A DNA stretch of 64,000 bases from Nitzschia sp. pyKryTriq1 (Eukaryota; Bacillariophyta; Bacillariophyceae; Bacillariales; Bacillariaceae). The notes under the pieces are model-generated. The model worked only from the letters and a program-made list of their open reading frames with translations. It had not been told where the DNA came from and searched no databases. Below are positions 1-10,108 of the stretch, piece by piece. The translations under genes and the position numbers were made by a program. Positions within the stretch are counted from its first letter, which is position 1; every line of letters starts with the position of its first letter. The DNA lies in assembly GCA_956465555.1 (NCBI GenBank), contig OY101120.1:1916001-1980000 (forward strand), written 5' to 3'.

Positions 1-1
1 T

Positions 2-40
2 GTCAACTGTTGACTTCGAAAACTATGTGTAACTGTTGAC
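2..40. repeat. Short palindrome GTCAACTGTTGAC and partial second copy
   Basis: Positions 2-14 read GTCAACTGTTGAC, a near-perfect palindrome, and AACTGTTGAC recurs at about 31-40. The pair lies about 100 bp upstream of the first gene, so it could be a promoter element. The sequence shows only the repeat; the role is a guess. Confidence 0.35.
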
Positions 41-138
41 ATTGCACAATGACGACGGGCTGCTCTCTCTCTCTCTAGGAGTTGTTGTACTCTTTGTTTC
101 TTTCACACAAGCATACAGTCTACTGTAGAACCCAACCA

Positions 139-1092
139 ATGGAGAACTCAGCATGGGTAGCGTTGCTTGTGATTTGTTTGAGCTTGTGTTGCCCAGAGCC
201 TTCTTTGTCGTTTTCCCCGTCGCCGTTTCGACAGCAATACCTCCAAGGCCAAGATCCATGGTGGACGATCACGATGATTCGATCAACGAACTACCGCCAT
301 CCCATGCCGATGACTCTTTATGGAAAACTGAGAAAGTCAACGTCGTCATCTTCGTCAAAATCTCCCATGGACTCTCTGATGAAAATGGTCGTACCAGGAA
401 AACGCACCAGTAGTGTGGAATCGGGGATCGAAGCTGCTTTGCTCTTGACCGACAAGAGGCGACAGGAAGAATGGAAAAAAGATACGAGGCAAAAATTTCC
501 TCTTGTACCATCCTTTGTAGTCGATGCGTGTATTGATTCATTGTCAGACGCATTTTCGTCCGTGGCACCTGCTGAACTCAAAGCGGTACTTCGTCCTGGA
601 GGCTTGGAGGAGGCACGACCTAGACTGGAGGCAACGCTTGTCTCCAACCTAGAGAACCACCAAGTCATGAAAGGCATTCCTTTGAAAGCTGACGACAAGC
701 GTCAGTTTCTTCAGTACTTGGTCAATATGTCGATGGGCTACGTACTCAGGGATGCCGAGTTGCTACTGGCTGAACCTAGTGTGAAACTGCAAGCCCTCGA
801 AGTGCAGAAACAGGAAATTCAAAAGTACATGACATTCTGGCAGTTCACATGGTATCGAATCCGATATCATCCCTTACAAACGTCTTTACTGACGATCGGT
901 TCCGTCTACATCGGCTACTCCCTTTATCAGCAATCGAAGCACACCGCCTTCGTTTCTGCTATCACTGGAGTATTCGCCTCGGTATTCACGCAAATCCAGA
1001 TCCTGACGAGGAAACTGTTCAAGATACTTGGACTGGGTAGCACAAAATCAACAATGAGACGGAGAACGGTGCGTCGTGTGGTACGAAAATAG
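139..1092 (+). CDS. Unrecognised secreted or plastid-targeted membrane protein, 317 aa
   Basis: I do not recognise the family. The ATG at 139 is chosen because the frame upstream offers only non-ATG codons. From here the product begins with a hydrophobic signal peptide of about 28 residues ending SLSFSPSP, where a Phe just after the likely cleavage site resembles the diatom plastid motif, though weakly. The middle (about residues 80-230) is soluble and charged. Near the C-terminus two hydrophobic stretches (around TIGSVYIGYSLY and AITGVFASVF) suggest a hairpin membrane anchor, followed by a very basic tail rich in Arg. Plastid envelope or endomembrane location is inference. A CT-rich run at about 61-77 ending in AG sits just upstream and could be a promoter element or the 3' end of a 5'-UTR intron. 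Confidence 0.6.
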   Translation: MENSAWVALLVICLSLCCPEPSLSFSPSPFRQQYLQGQDPWWTITMIRSTNYRHPMPMTLYGKLRKSTSSSSSKSPMDSLMKMVVPGKRTSSVESGIEAALLLTDKRRQEEWKKDTRQKFPLVPSFVVDACIDSLSDAFSSVAPAELKAVLRPGGLEEARPRLEATLVSNLENHQVMKGIPLKADDKRQFLQYLVNMSMGYVLRDAELLLAEPSVKLQALEVQKQEIQKYMTFWQFTWYRIRYHPLQTSLLTIGSVYIGYSLYQQSKHTAFVSAITGVFASVFTQIQILTRKLFKILGLGSTKSTMRRRTVRRVVRK

Positions 1093-1530
1093 ATTGGAGA
1101 ACTCGCTATGAGTAGACTAGACTTGCTGAACGTGCTAGTGCGAATCTTTTCGACATGTCGTTCTCTCTTTCTAGCGAGTCTTCACCAGTCGGCGGCTATG
1201 ATGTACCTAGTCACTGTATCCCGCAACCAAGCGTTGTTTTGTATTTCCTACTACGTAGGTTCGGTAGTGCCTGGACGAGGATGAAAGGGACGCTGGTCTA
1301 CAGGTTTTGCTTATCATCTTAACTATCAGAAAGGTATCCTTCTTGCCATTCTTCCCCGTCACCATCTTGATCAAAGTTTTGACCGCGCCCCCACGTCCAT
1401 GGCCGTAAGAGAGTGAAAGTCTGCTCGACGGCACCACGCTGGTCCCGGAGATGCGCATCCAAGACCCCGCCGATCCAACTATCTTTTCGTACTCGCCACA
1501 GAGACTTGCCGGTACTGCCACGAGGTGGTT
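1093..1530. other. Intergenic, tail-to-tail interval (438 bp)
   Basis: This interval separates the stops of two convergent genes. On the minus strand an open frame of about 70 codons (1319-1534) runs on from just past the stop of the SRPBCC-like gene in another frame. It has no ATG and no clear splice link, so I do not annotate it. No RNA gene is visible. Confidence 0.4.
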
Positions 1531-2799
1531 TCAAGGTGACTCACTTCCCTCTTGCACGTGACATTTAAAGTTTCGGGCATAGCAAGAAATGACAGCTCCT
1601 GTGAAAGCTTGTACTACCGAAGACCATCCATGGTATGGGCGAATTTCGACTTGCCATTGCATTATGACTATGGGGAGGATTTCCTTATGGTCATCGTCCA
1701 AGCCTTGAAGTGTCGTGTCGCGGTCGTCGTCCGGGACCAAAAACTGTACACGGCCGCAATGAGAATGGACTTGATATGTGAAAAGACTAGGATTATCCAC
1801 CCGATATTGAATTTCTGCCACCCTGTTCGTACTAGTAGGGTCCTTAATGGTATTTGCCACAGTTTTCGCTGATACGAGGCTCTCCCTTAAAAAGGGTGGA
1901 ACTATCCACCGAACTTCACGGCCAACTAGAATTGGCGGAATCGGCAAGGGAAAGCCAGCGCCTTCCTTCCAACAGAATTGAATCCATTCTTCCATCATAC
2001 TCTGAGGTGTCATCATCGTTTCCGAAGGAACATCTTGATCATTGTTGTAGTTGTTGTTGTTGTTGTTCTTTGGTCGCAATATCGTGTGGCGTGTATATAG
2101 TTTAGGTGTAGCTAGTTTGGCCACCAAATTGTTGCAGGTATCTGTAATGGTCCGTTCCGTCATGGCTTGCCAAAGAAAGGTTCGACTGTCACTTGTAGTA
2201 TCGAAAGTGACGTCCCATGTCATTTGTATTTGCTGACCCTCGCTAGTAGTAGTACTTCTGGCAAAAGTAACAGTTCCCAAGTGTGTGTCGGGAACAATTT
2301 CTGTCGCAAGTAGCCCACTGTTCTTGACTTGATACGTTATTTTGCACCACTCATCTTCCTCGTTTGCTGCTAAGATATCATCAATGTTGATGACGTCGTC
2401 GCCTTTTTCTTCCAAAACAAGTTCCTCTTCCATCCCAATGGGAAGTAATAGTCGTCGCTGAACGGTGGTTTCGAGTTGAGGACGACTCGTCGCGGAACGA
2501 GAGGCCTTGGTAGCAATGAACAGTGGCAAACCACCCCCCTGTTCCCAAACATATTGTAACCAAATACGACGTGCATCTGACGGAGTTGAAAGATTCGGTA
2601 ACAAACGTAGGATCTGTACCTTAACCCCTCGGGTATTCTTGGGTGATGATGATGGTGGTGGTGGTGGCGGTGTCGATTGCGAACCAGCGAAATCAGTCGT
2701 CCCCGAAGGAAACGAAAAGGCATGCACTTCACTCACGGCGCCTGTTAGCAGGCAGACAACTATCGTGTGTAGAAATATCCGTGCTGGTCGAGTAAACAT
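1531..2799 (-). CDS. Plastid-targeted protein with two SRPBCC-like repeats, 422 aa
   Basis: The product starts with a signal peptide of about 27 residues and a good ASAFAP-type site, VHAFSFPSG, which predicts import into the complex plastid. The mature part contains two copies of one domain, at about residues 75-240 and 265-415. Each opens with a W-x-Q/E-x-x-W-E/K-x-G-x-G-x-P-L-like segment, then a Leu/Pro-rich segment, then I-x-Y-x-V-x-N-P/S and a G-x-V-x-F strand, then a W-x-V strand and a final Leu/Ala-rich helix. That order matches polyketide-cyclase/START-like (SRPBCC) lipid- or cofactor-binding folds in which one domain is about 150 residues; assignment is by eye. Ligand unknown. The last codons overlap a GTGAGT donor-like word, but the second domain already looks complete. 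Confidence 0.65.
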   Translation of the reverse strand: MFTRPARIFLHTIVVCLLTGAVSEVHAFSFPSGTTDFAGSQSTPPPPPPSSSPKNTRGVKVQILRLLPNLSTPSDARRIWLQYVWEQGGGLPLFIATKASRSATSRPQLETTVQRRLLLPIGMEEELVLEEKGDDVINIDDILAANEEDEWCKITYQVKNSGLLATEIVPDTHLGTVTFARSTTTSEGQQIQMTWDVTFDTTSDSRTFLWQAMTERTITDTCNNLVAKLATPKLYTRHTILRPKNNNNNNYNNDQDVPSETMMTPQSMMEEWIQFCWKEGAGFPLPIPPILVGREVRWIVPPFLRESLVSAKTVANTIKDPTSTNRVAEIQYRVDNPSLFTYQVHSHCGRVQFLVPDDDRDTTLQGLDDDHKEILPIVIMQWQVEIRPYHGWSSVVQAFTGAVISCYARNFKCHVQEGSESP

Positions 2800-3398
2800 C
2801 TCTTACTTGATGATCAACGTTGTGGAGATGAGATTGAGAGATAGCACACATGATGCAAGATGGAAGATGGAAGATACCACAGCACACAGCACCGGCTAAA
2901 TGGAAGATCTAAATTAATGACGATGGAGCTGTAGGCTACCGGTACCTGGTACAGTTCGTGCCGGTATGATACAGTAAAATAGCGAGCGAGTCTCTCCGCG
3001 CTTCCCATCGATCTTGCCGCGTGTTGTGGGATACAGTGCCAGTACCAGTACCAGTACAAGTACCTGGTACCAGTACGAGGAAATGCAAGACCACGATCCA
3101 CTTCGCATACCGGTACGAGTACTCGCTCGTATCATCCGAGTGCGACGTTGCGAATACCAGTCCATTTTTGGCGTTAAGTAAGCTATAAAAAATATATGCC
3201 GGGGTGCCTCGCGATGATGGTATAAACTAAACTTCTTGAGCCATGCATCGCGCGATTTCACTCTTGCCTCCGAATGGAGTTTGGCCACGGGAATGAAGAA
3301 AACAAAATTCCTATAACGTGAGACCTATGAAAGCTTCAATCAGCTCACAAAATCTTCTCATAAAATAATAAGTTGGGCAATCAAATCCAACATCAAAA
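2800..3398. repeat. Divergent intergenic interval with GTAC-rich imperfect palindromes
   Basis: This 599-bp interval separates two genes transcribed away from each other and must hold both promoters. From about 2935 to 3125 it is dense in overlapping self-complementary words: CTACCGGTACC, GGTACC, a run of CAGTAC repeats near 3041-3065, and CCTGGTACCAG. No open frame here has coding character. A run ATAAAATAATAA near 3359 lies 40 bp upstream of the trypsin ATG. Confidence 0.5.
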
Positions 3399-5436
3399 AT
3401 GAAAGTCAGTCAAACTACCCTCATCTTTGTTGTTGCTCTGTTGAATAGCTCCAGTGCAGCTCCACAACCTGAGAAGCACCTTCGGGATGCAATCAAACAG
3501 AAACAATCTGTCCAGCAGAATGTTCAATCCGAGTCGACTTTCCAGAAGACTTTGAAGGATGCAGGTGACGTCAAGTCGTTTCATTCCAATCATCGCGTAA
3601 TGGAAGAGAATGCCAGCTATAGTGTTGCTAGCCTTGTTGAAAGTACTAAGAGGGACAACCAACGTGTCGACAAGAAGAAGAAGCAAGCTCAAAAGGAAAA
3701 GAAAGTTAAAGCCCTTGGGTCCGTCGACAATGAAGCTGGTCCATATAACTTGAGACCCAAACCTGGCAACAAAAAGGCCGATGGAGCCATTCCCACTCAC
3801 AACCAAATTGAAACAAATATTGTTGGCGGGGATCAATCTGAAGTCGGCGAGTTTCCATACTATGGTGCGTTACAGAATGATTGAGGTTTCCCCCACGATC
3901 CGCATTGAAATGCCATAGTCAAAACTCACGTCATCCCATCCCTCTTCACGTACAGTTGATATGGCTGGATGTGGGGGAACTCTGATTGCTCCAAATGTCG
4001 TATTAAGCGCTGCTCATTGCGGAGGGTACGTCGGTGAGGAAGTCTATGTCTCCGGTTACAAATACGGCACCGATGATAACAACGCCATTGCCGTCAAGAT
4101 TGTATCACAAGTGCAGCACCCAAATTTCGACCCCAACACGATGCAAAATGACTTTTACTTGTACAAACTTGAGCGAGACGTTTTCCCCAACAACCCAGGA
4201 GTGAGTCTAACGCTCAACCAAGATGGCGCCAAACCCACAGCTGGTGACGACCTGACTGTCCTTGGCCTGGGTATGCTTTCTTCCGGGGGTAGCACACCCG
4301 AATTTTTGAATGATGCAGTAGTTCCGACTATGAGCAATCAATATTGTGGTTCCAGTCAATCGTATGGCTCCGACTTCTACCCGGATGTGATGCTGTGTGC
4401 TGGTGAAACCGAAAAAGATTCATGCCAAGGAGATTCTGGTGGCCCCATCGTCATTCGTAACGGAAATAACCATGTACTGGTCGGTGTTGTTTCTTGGGGA
4501 TACGGTTGTGCTGAGCCCAATTACCCAGGAATATACGCCAGAGTCAGCAGTGCCATGTCCTGGATCAAGAGTATTGCCTGCGACACGTGGGACAGCAATG
4601 CCAGCTTCTGCGGCGGAGGTAATAACCCATCTCCTACCCCTGTACCACAATCCAATCCTACTCCTGTGCCGCAACCAAATCCTTCGCCCACTCCACCTCC
4701 TCAAAATGGACCCACAGTAGATTGTGTTATGCTCGAATTGGACTTCAAGACAGATGAATACCCGGAAGAAACCAGTTTTTTCGCCGAAAATGCCCAGCAA
4801 GGAACCATTATGGAGGGCGACAACTTTGCCTATCGTCAGGAGTACCACTACGAAGAATGCATCCTCGTGGATAGCTGCACTACCCTCCAGTTTGCGGACT
4901 CGTATGGGGACGGTTTGCTCAGCGATGGATATCTTACAGTCACTTGGGACAAGGAAATTATTCACGACGACTGGGATATTGGATTTGGTTACACTTGGGA
5001 GTTTGGTAATGGGTGTGGCAGACAGTCAGGACCCACGCCTGCTCCAGTGGCGCTCACTCCCACTCCAGTCGCCCCTCCTACCCCGACCCCAGTGGCTCCA
5101 ACCCCAGCTCCTCAGCCTACTGGTGGTGGTGACTGCACCATACTGACGCTCCAATTCAAAACCGATTACTGGCCAGAAGAGACATTCGTTGTCTTGCAAA
5201 ACGATCCAAACGGCCTAATTTGGGATTACAGTGGCTTTGATGCCGACACTGAGTATACATACACGGCCTGTATTCCCGTGGACATCTGTACAGTCTTGGA
5301 CATTACAGACACGGACGGGGATGGTCTTCTCAATGATGGATACATGACGGTGACATGGGGTTCGGACGTTGTGCACGATAATTGTGATATTGGATACGGC
5401 TTTTACATGTACCTTGGAAACGGGTGCTCACAGTGA
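3399..5436 (+). CDS. Secreted trypsin-like serine protease with two C-terminal repeat domains, 648 aa
   Basis: Two exons, 3399-3864 and 3956-5436. The 91-bp GT-AG intron (3865-3955) splits one codon and splicing gives the family segment GEFPYYVDMAGCGGT. A signal peptide ends near SSAAPQP and a charged propeptide of about 120 residues follows. The mature S1 domain starts IVGGD at residue 141. The triad is His176 (SAAHC), Asp221 (QNDFYLY) and Ser316 (GDSGGP). Asp310, six residues before the Ser, predicts cleavage after Lys/Arg. After the protease come a Pro/Thr linker and two copies of a domain of about 100 residues, ending GNGC, with G-DGL-DGY-TVTW and DIG-G cores; the copies are separated by a second Pro/Thr linker. 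The activation site is odd: Asn, not Arg/Lys, precedes IVGG, so autoactivation by trypsin is unlikely. Confidence 0.93.
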
Positions 5437-5534
5437 ACGTACGTAGGGTATGAGACAAGTGGACCCACAATAGCCTGGCTACAGCACCTTGCCGCTGGTC
5501 TGCATATCTTTCATAAAATCAAATCCAAATCTCG

Positions 5535-6200
5535 TTAACCCATATGCCTGTCCTCGTCTTTGATTGATGAGGAATCGTCCTTGTCATGATCCACTTCCGA
5601 CGATCCTTCGCCGTCATCGCTCGACGCCTCCTCGGAAGAGGGCCCATCCTCATCGTCATCTTCACTGCCACTACTCGAAGATAGATCCACCGGTTGAAAT
5701 ACAGGCATCTTCCTTTTGAGCGGCTTCAAGGAAAGTTGCGGAGGGGCAGAATCTTGACTCCAATCACGCTCCAACCATTCTTCTAGAGGCTCGAGTAGTA
5801 GTTCATCCTCGCCTCCGCCATTTTCTTTCTCGCGTTCCAGAACGCCCGCTACGACCAGCAATTTGTCTAGAAAGACTTGAAAATGCGGAAATCGTTGTTG
5901 GACCTGCTGCAGAGCCTCGACATTTCTTGATTCTACAATCTGTCGGACTAAATCCCGAAGGCCTCCATCTTGAAGCTGTTGGCGCAACCACCCGGATTGT
6001 TCTACGGCATGTTTCATTTCGTCAGTGAGTCTCCACCCCTCCTCCAAGGAATCCTCGTCGTCGTCGTCGTCGTCGTCAATGCCATCACCATCTCCCCCTA
6101 ATACGACCCCGCGTTTTCGCTTTCCATGATGTGGCGGTGGTTTGAGAGGAAGCAGGTTGAGCAAAAACTGACGACCGCTGGAACTGCCGCTACTCTTCGT

Positions 6201-6234
<34 letters not shown>

Positions 6235-6584
6235 TCGTCGTCGTCGATGCTTGGTGGTTTTCCTGGGCAGACCTTTTTGTGTTCTTGGCAGCACAAGACG
6301 CTGCAATAAGAGGCACGACATTTCGGGCACTTGTAACTGGGGGGAGGCTTTTCGGCGTCGGCACAGACGACGCAGCAAACGACGATTGGTGGTTTGGGCG
6401 TCACGGCGGAATGTCCATTCTTTGGTGCCGGCCCTCGTCGCCGCTTTCGAGGATGTTGTTGGGATCGTTTATTCGGATGGTGGCGATGATTCTGCTGATG
6501 CGTTCGCTTGGGGTCTCCAGTGTTATTATTGTTAGGGTTTCTGGGCTGCGAGGATGAAGATGATGCTTCTTTGATTTCTGCCAT
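5535..6584 (-). CDS. zf-HIT protein, ZNHIT3/Hit1-like snoRNP assembly factor, 349 aa
   Basis: A HIT zinc finger lies at about residues 70-108, with the Cys pairs CCVVC, CPKC, CSVLCC and the final HKKVC. After a polyglutamine run (about 119-129) and a basic stretch, the segment from about 180 to 245 (starting EGWRLTDEM and containing LRQQLQDGGLRDLV and FPHFQVFLDKLL) resembles the C-terminal helical part of ZNHIT3/Hit1, which binds NUFIP/Rsa1 during box C/D snoRNP assembly. The N-terminal 65 residues (His/Asn/Arg-rich) and the acidic Ser tail are low complexity and make it about twice the usual ZNHIT3 length. It converges with the trypsin gene (98 bp between stops). Identity as ZNHIT3 rather than another HIT protein rests on the C-terminal part. 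Confidence 0.75.
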
Positions 6585-6919
6585 TTTGGATAGAGGGAAA
6601 GGTCAAATAATCATTAAAAAATACAACGGATGCGTAGACTACTGGACTATACAGGCTACAAAAAGTGTAGTCTGCGTACTGGTATGATTCTTTGAGCTCT
6701 TCAATCCAGCTAGTAGAGAGTAGAGAGAGATACTGGCACTAACAAAACTTGTCTCGTGATGTTTCAGAACAGAATTCGTAGAAGATTGAATCAACGCAAT
6801 AGCGCGAGTTTCTATTTTTTCTGTGGGATTTTTTGTGGCTGTGAGAGCGAGCTATCCAAGCTACCGGTACATAGCTGTAGCACTAGCACACGCGTTACTG
6901 TACATACTACCAGTAAGGG

Positions 6920-6990
6920 TTACGTAGCTCAGGTGGTGAACTGATTTGGGAGGATCAGTGAGGCCCTGAGTTCGAATCGTCGCGCGATGA
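6920..6990 (+). repeat. tRNA-like segment with Pol III A and B boxes (tRNA relic or SINE head)
   Basis: TAGCTCAGGTGG at 6925 fits the Pol III A box and AGTTCGAATCG at 6969 fits the B box; the 44-bp distance between them is that of a tRNA gene. A stem CTGAT/ATCAG can form where the anticodon arm should be, around a loop holding GGG. The acceptor stem does not close and the T stem is poor, so a working tRNA is unlikely. A tRNA pseudogene or tRNA-derived SINE head is the best reading. Confidence 0.4.
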
Positions 6991-7267
6991 CAGCTTTCTA
7001 TGCTGTTTGTCGTTACACTCAAGCCCAATATTTACGTTTAAGAAGTCCGATCTGTCCAGCCACCTTGTGTGACCTAATGCTGACGCAGATACACGGACTC
7101 AACTCCTGATGCGCAGGCGGCGCAGGCCCCCCTGTGTCGCAAGCAGGGCAGGCCTATCATCGCGAATCTTCTGCACGGACTCATGTACCCCGCCGTACCA
7201 CTAGCAGACACCCATTAACGATACTGCGAGCGTGGCACACTTGCGCCTTCTGTACTTAACATCAAAA

Positions 7268-7323
7268 GGAAAACCCGCCGGGCCTCTGCTGGGATCGATA
7301 TCCCGAACTAAGCAAGCCCGCCG
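7268..7323. repeat. CCCGCCGG direct repeats around a GGGATCGATATCCC near-palindrome
   Basis: The 8-mer CCCGCCGG occurs at both ends of a 52-bp segment, and the centre holds GGGATCGATATCCC, which can form a short hairpin. It lies about 340 bp downstream of the tRNA-like segment and may be the other end of the same inserted element. Function not evident. Confidence 0.35.
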
Positions 7324-7698
7324 GCTAGTAGTGAGATGACAGACGAAGCTTATAATTTACACTTTCAATCATTCTTGTCGACTACCTCGTGCATAGGGCA
7401 AGGGGCAGGGATCGGGGGCCTGTCGGTTGGGTCGAAGTAGTCGTTCAGAGCAGACTTTTTTTGAATTTATGTAGGATTTTTTCTTCGATTTCTTTTTGCG
7501 TTGCATTTTGCCTTTTGCCCGCATAGGCACAGCATCATCCAGCTCCTCCATATGCAAGAAGAACCGTCTCTCGTACCGGTATTCAACCTGCGATCCTTTA
7601 CTGTACCCTTGGTGTATCTTCGTATTGGTTCTTGATCTTGATCTACGTAGACTACTGGATGGAATAAGAAAAAGTTGAATTGGAATTGGAAAGCAATC

Positions 7699-9849
7699 AT
7701 GGCGAACAACCACAACGACGACGACGACGACAGCAGCAGCAGCAGCAGCAGCCACAATGAAGAAGGTGCTGGTGAAGTAAAATCACCAACGCATGAGATG
7801 TTTTCCGACTTGGAAGTGGATCACGTCCGCCCGGTAATGGCGGTATCGTCATCAGTATCCGAAAATAGTCATAATCGTCATCATCATCATCATCACCCGC
7901 CTTCGTCACTGCATGAAACGTTGAAAACAGTGGCCGGTGTTGCAGGGTGAGTTCTGCATGTACTGCACTTCGTACGACGCTCAACAGGTGGTGTGAGTGC
8001 TGAGTAAGGAGCCAGTCATTATGCCAGTTGATCATATTTTCAGAAAGCTAATCCTCGTTCGTTCGACCGACCGACCGACTCACTCCTCCTCTTTTGCAGA
8101 AACGTATTGGAGTGGTATGATTTTGCAGGTACGTTTATTCAAAATCTTTCTCCTCCCTTCTCTCCCTCTCAGCTAGAGTTCTTGAGTGACAGAATGGCTA
8201 TCATCTTCCAATCTCACACATGCACCGTCTCCTGTGAATTGACTGACTTACTGACTTGCTGACTGATTTTTTACAACTGATTGATTGAATCTGTGTAGTC
8301 TTTGGATTCTTTTCGGATGTGCTCGCAAAAGTTTTCTTTCCAAGTTCGGCATCCGAAGATCTTGGCGTCATGGAATCCTTTGCCGTTTTTGGTGGGGCAT
8401 TTCTCATGAGACCGGTAGGAGGAATCATCATTGGATACATTGGTGACGTTTCAGGTCGGAAAAGGGCTCTGGAAATTAGTATTTTCCTCATGGCAATCGC
8501 AACCACTTGTATGGGTACGTATGTTTCTCGTACATATGTTTGTCTAGCTACTATATGTGTCTTTGGGTCGATCTATCCTTGAGCAGGCTGCCAATGCAAT
8601 TCTTAGTGCATATTTCATATGTACTCGTACCGTACCAAGAAGAACTCATGGCTCATCACCCCCCCCCCCCCCCATTCCTCTTCCAGGATGTCTTCCTACG
8701 TACGATCAAATTGGTGGGGGTGCGATCTTGTTGTTGTTGATGGTGCGTATGTTGCAAGGCCTGAGTGTGGGAGGTCAGCTGATGAGTTCTCTCGTCTTCA
8801 CAGTTGAGGGTCATCCACGACATCGATGGGGCTTGTACGGGTCTTGTGTCATGGCGGCTGGAAATTTCGGAACGTTCTTGGGTGGCGCTGTCGCATACGG
8901 ACTGCGGTCGTCCCTCACCGAAGAACAGCTCTATCAATGGGGGTGGAGAATACCCTTCTTATCTGGAATTTTAATATCCGTTTGCGGCATATACCTCAAA
9001 TACTATTGTCAAGAGGACGAAATTCTACCCGGGCACGCACCTGTCCCAACGGCAGAGGCGGAGGATGTGCACTACTTGTCGGAAGACATTGACAAACCGA
9101 ATTTCAATAATGACCATGGTGATGACTCGTTAGCTGCTAGTAGTGCGAGGGGCAAAGAAAATCCACTTCGCACTGCATTCTCCAGAGAAAATAGGAGATC
9201 ACTTTTAGCTAGTGCCATGGTGCCTATGGTTTGGAGCGGAGGGTTCTATATATCCTTTGTCTGGATGGCTATCTACATGCAGGATCTGATCCAACCACCA
9301 GTGACGTCCGCCTTTGCCATTAATTCGGGAAGCCTGCTACTACTATGCGCACTATTTCCATTGGCAGGGTTACTGTCGGACTACTTTGGACGAAAGCGGC
9401 TGATGACGATAGGCGGGGTCGTATTTGGGTTGTTGGGCCCGCTCATGATACTACGAATTGGAAAAGCGGGCGGCAGCGACAGCTGGGTGCCAGTGTTTGC
9501 GAGCCAGACAGTGCTGAGCTTGTCATTGGCGTGCTGGGGGGCACCCATGTGTGCCTGGCTAGTTGAAGCATTCGAGCCAAATGCTCGTTTGACTTCTGTT
9601 TCCATAGGCTACAACGTAGCGCAAGCTATTGCCGGAGGAATGTCGCCCTTCCTAGCGACACTACTGGTCGACGAGATTGGTCCCGGTGCTCCAGGTATTC
9701 TACTAGCAACTATATCCGTGATATCTCTATCGGGGCTGTGGTTTGTGGTACGGCCGCCGCCAGCAACATCAACAACAGCAACAGAAAACCCGCCGGTAGA
9801 AGGAGAAGGAGAATCCATGGTGTCCCTGGAACTGAGGGAAATTAGTTAG
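7699..9849 (+). CDS. MFS transporter of the metabolite:H+ symporter (ProP-like) type, 551 aa
   Basis: Four exons: 7699-7946, 8100-8128 (29-nt microexon), 8299-8514 and 8687-9849; introns of 153, 170 and 172 bp are GT-AG and phases 2, 1, 1. The ATG at 7699 opens an acidic, Ser-rich and His-rich cytosolic N-terminus. The spliced junctions rebuild the family's opening motif, GNVLEWYDFAVFGFF. Further family signatures are GGIIIGYIGDVSGRKRAL (loop 2-3), CLPTYDQIG, LLQGLSVGGQ and LSDYFGRKRL between TM8 and TM9. Twelve membrane spans are expected. Bacterial relatives take up proline, betaine or dicarboxylates with protons, but the substrate here cannot be read from sequence. A poly-C run (8659-8673) lies near the end of intron 3. 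The middle loop (about residues 310-360) is acidic and poorly conserved. Confidence 0.88.
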
Positions 9850-10108
9850 TCCCTACTTGGTTGGCAACTGTTGCTTTCGCTTTGGCGACTAGTCGTATTC
9901 TTGCTACTAAATATTTTTCCGCTGCTTTAGGGGTATCTTTCACTATACAGACAGTACTTCGTACTCGTACGTACGGTATGTGTTTGTCACAGTAGGAATT
10001 AGCCAAGTGGCCTCGATCTCACGGAGTACAATGTGATAATGGCACTTATTGTATGGTACAACTCTATAAAAACATTACTCGGGCTCTACTAAGAGGAGTA
10101 TAAAAAAC
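9850..10108. other. Tail-to-tail intergenic interval
   Basis: This 259-bp interval separates convergent genes. It includes CGTACTCGTACGTACGG (9960-9976) with overlapping GTAC palindromes. I see no gene. Confidence 0.4.

Larger units (their letters stand above)
6585..7698. other. Gene-poor 1.1-kb interval between divergent genes
   Basis: This interval holds the promoters of the zf-HIT gene and the MFS transporter, a tRNA-like segment (6920-6990) and a GC-rich repeat structure (7268-7323). The part from 7000 to 7260 differs in base composition from the AT-richer flanks and has no convincing protein frame. Confidence 0.4.

Noticed and set aside
1207-1534. C-terminal extension of the SRPBCC-like gene by a frame change or by splicing from GTGAGT near 1540
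   Set aside because: The second domain is already complete before the stop, and no acceptor gave a better protein. A 30-bp intron would be too short.
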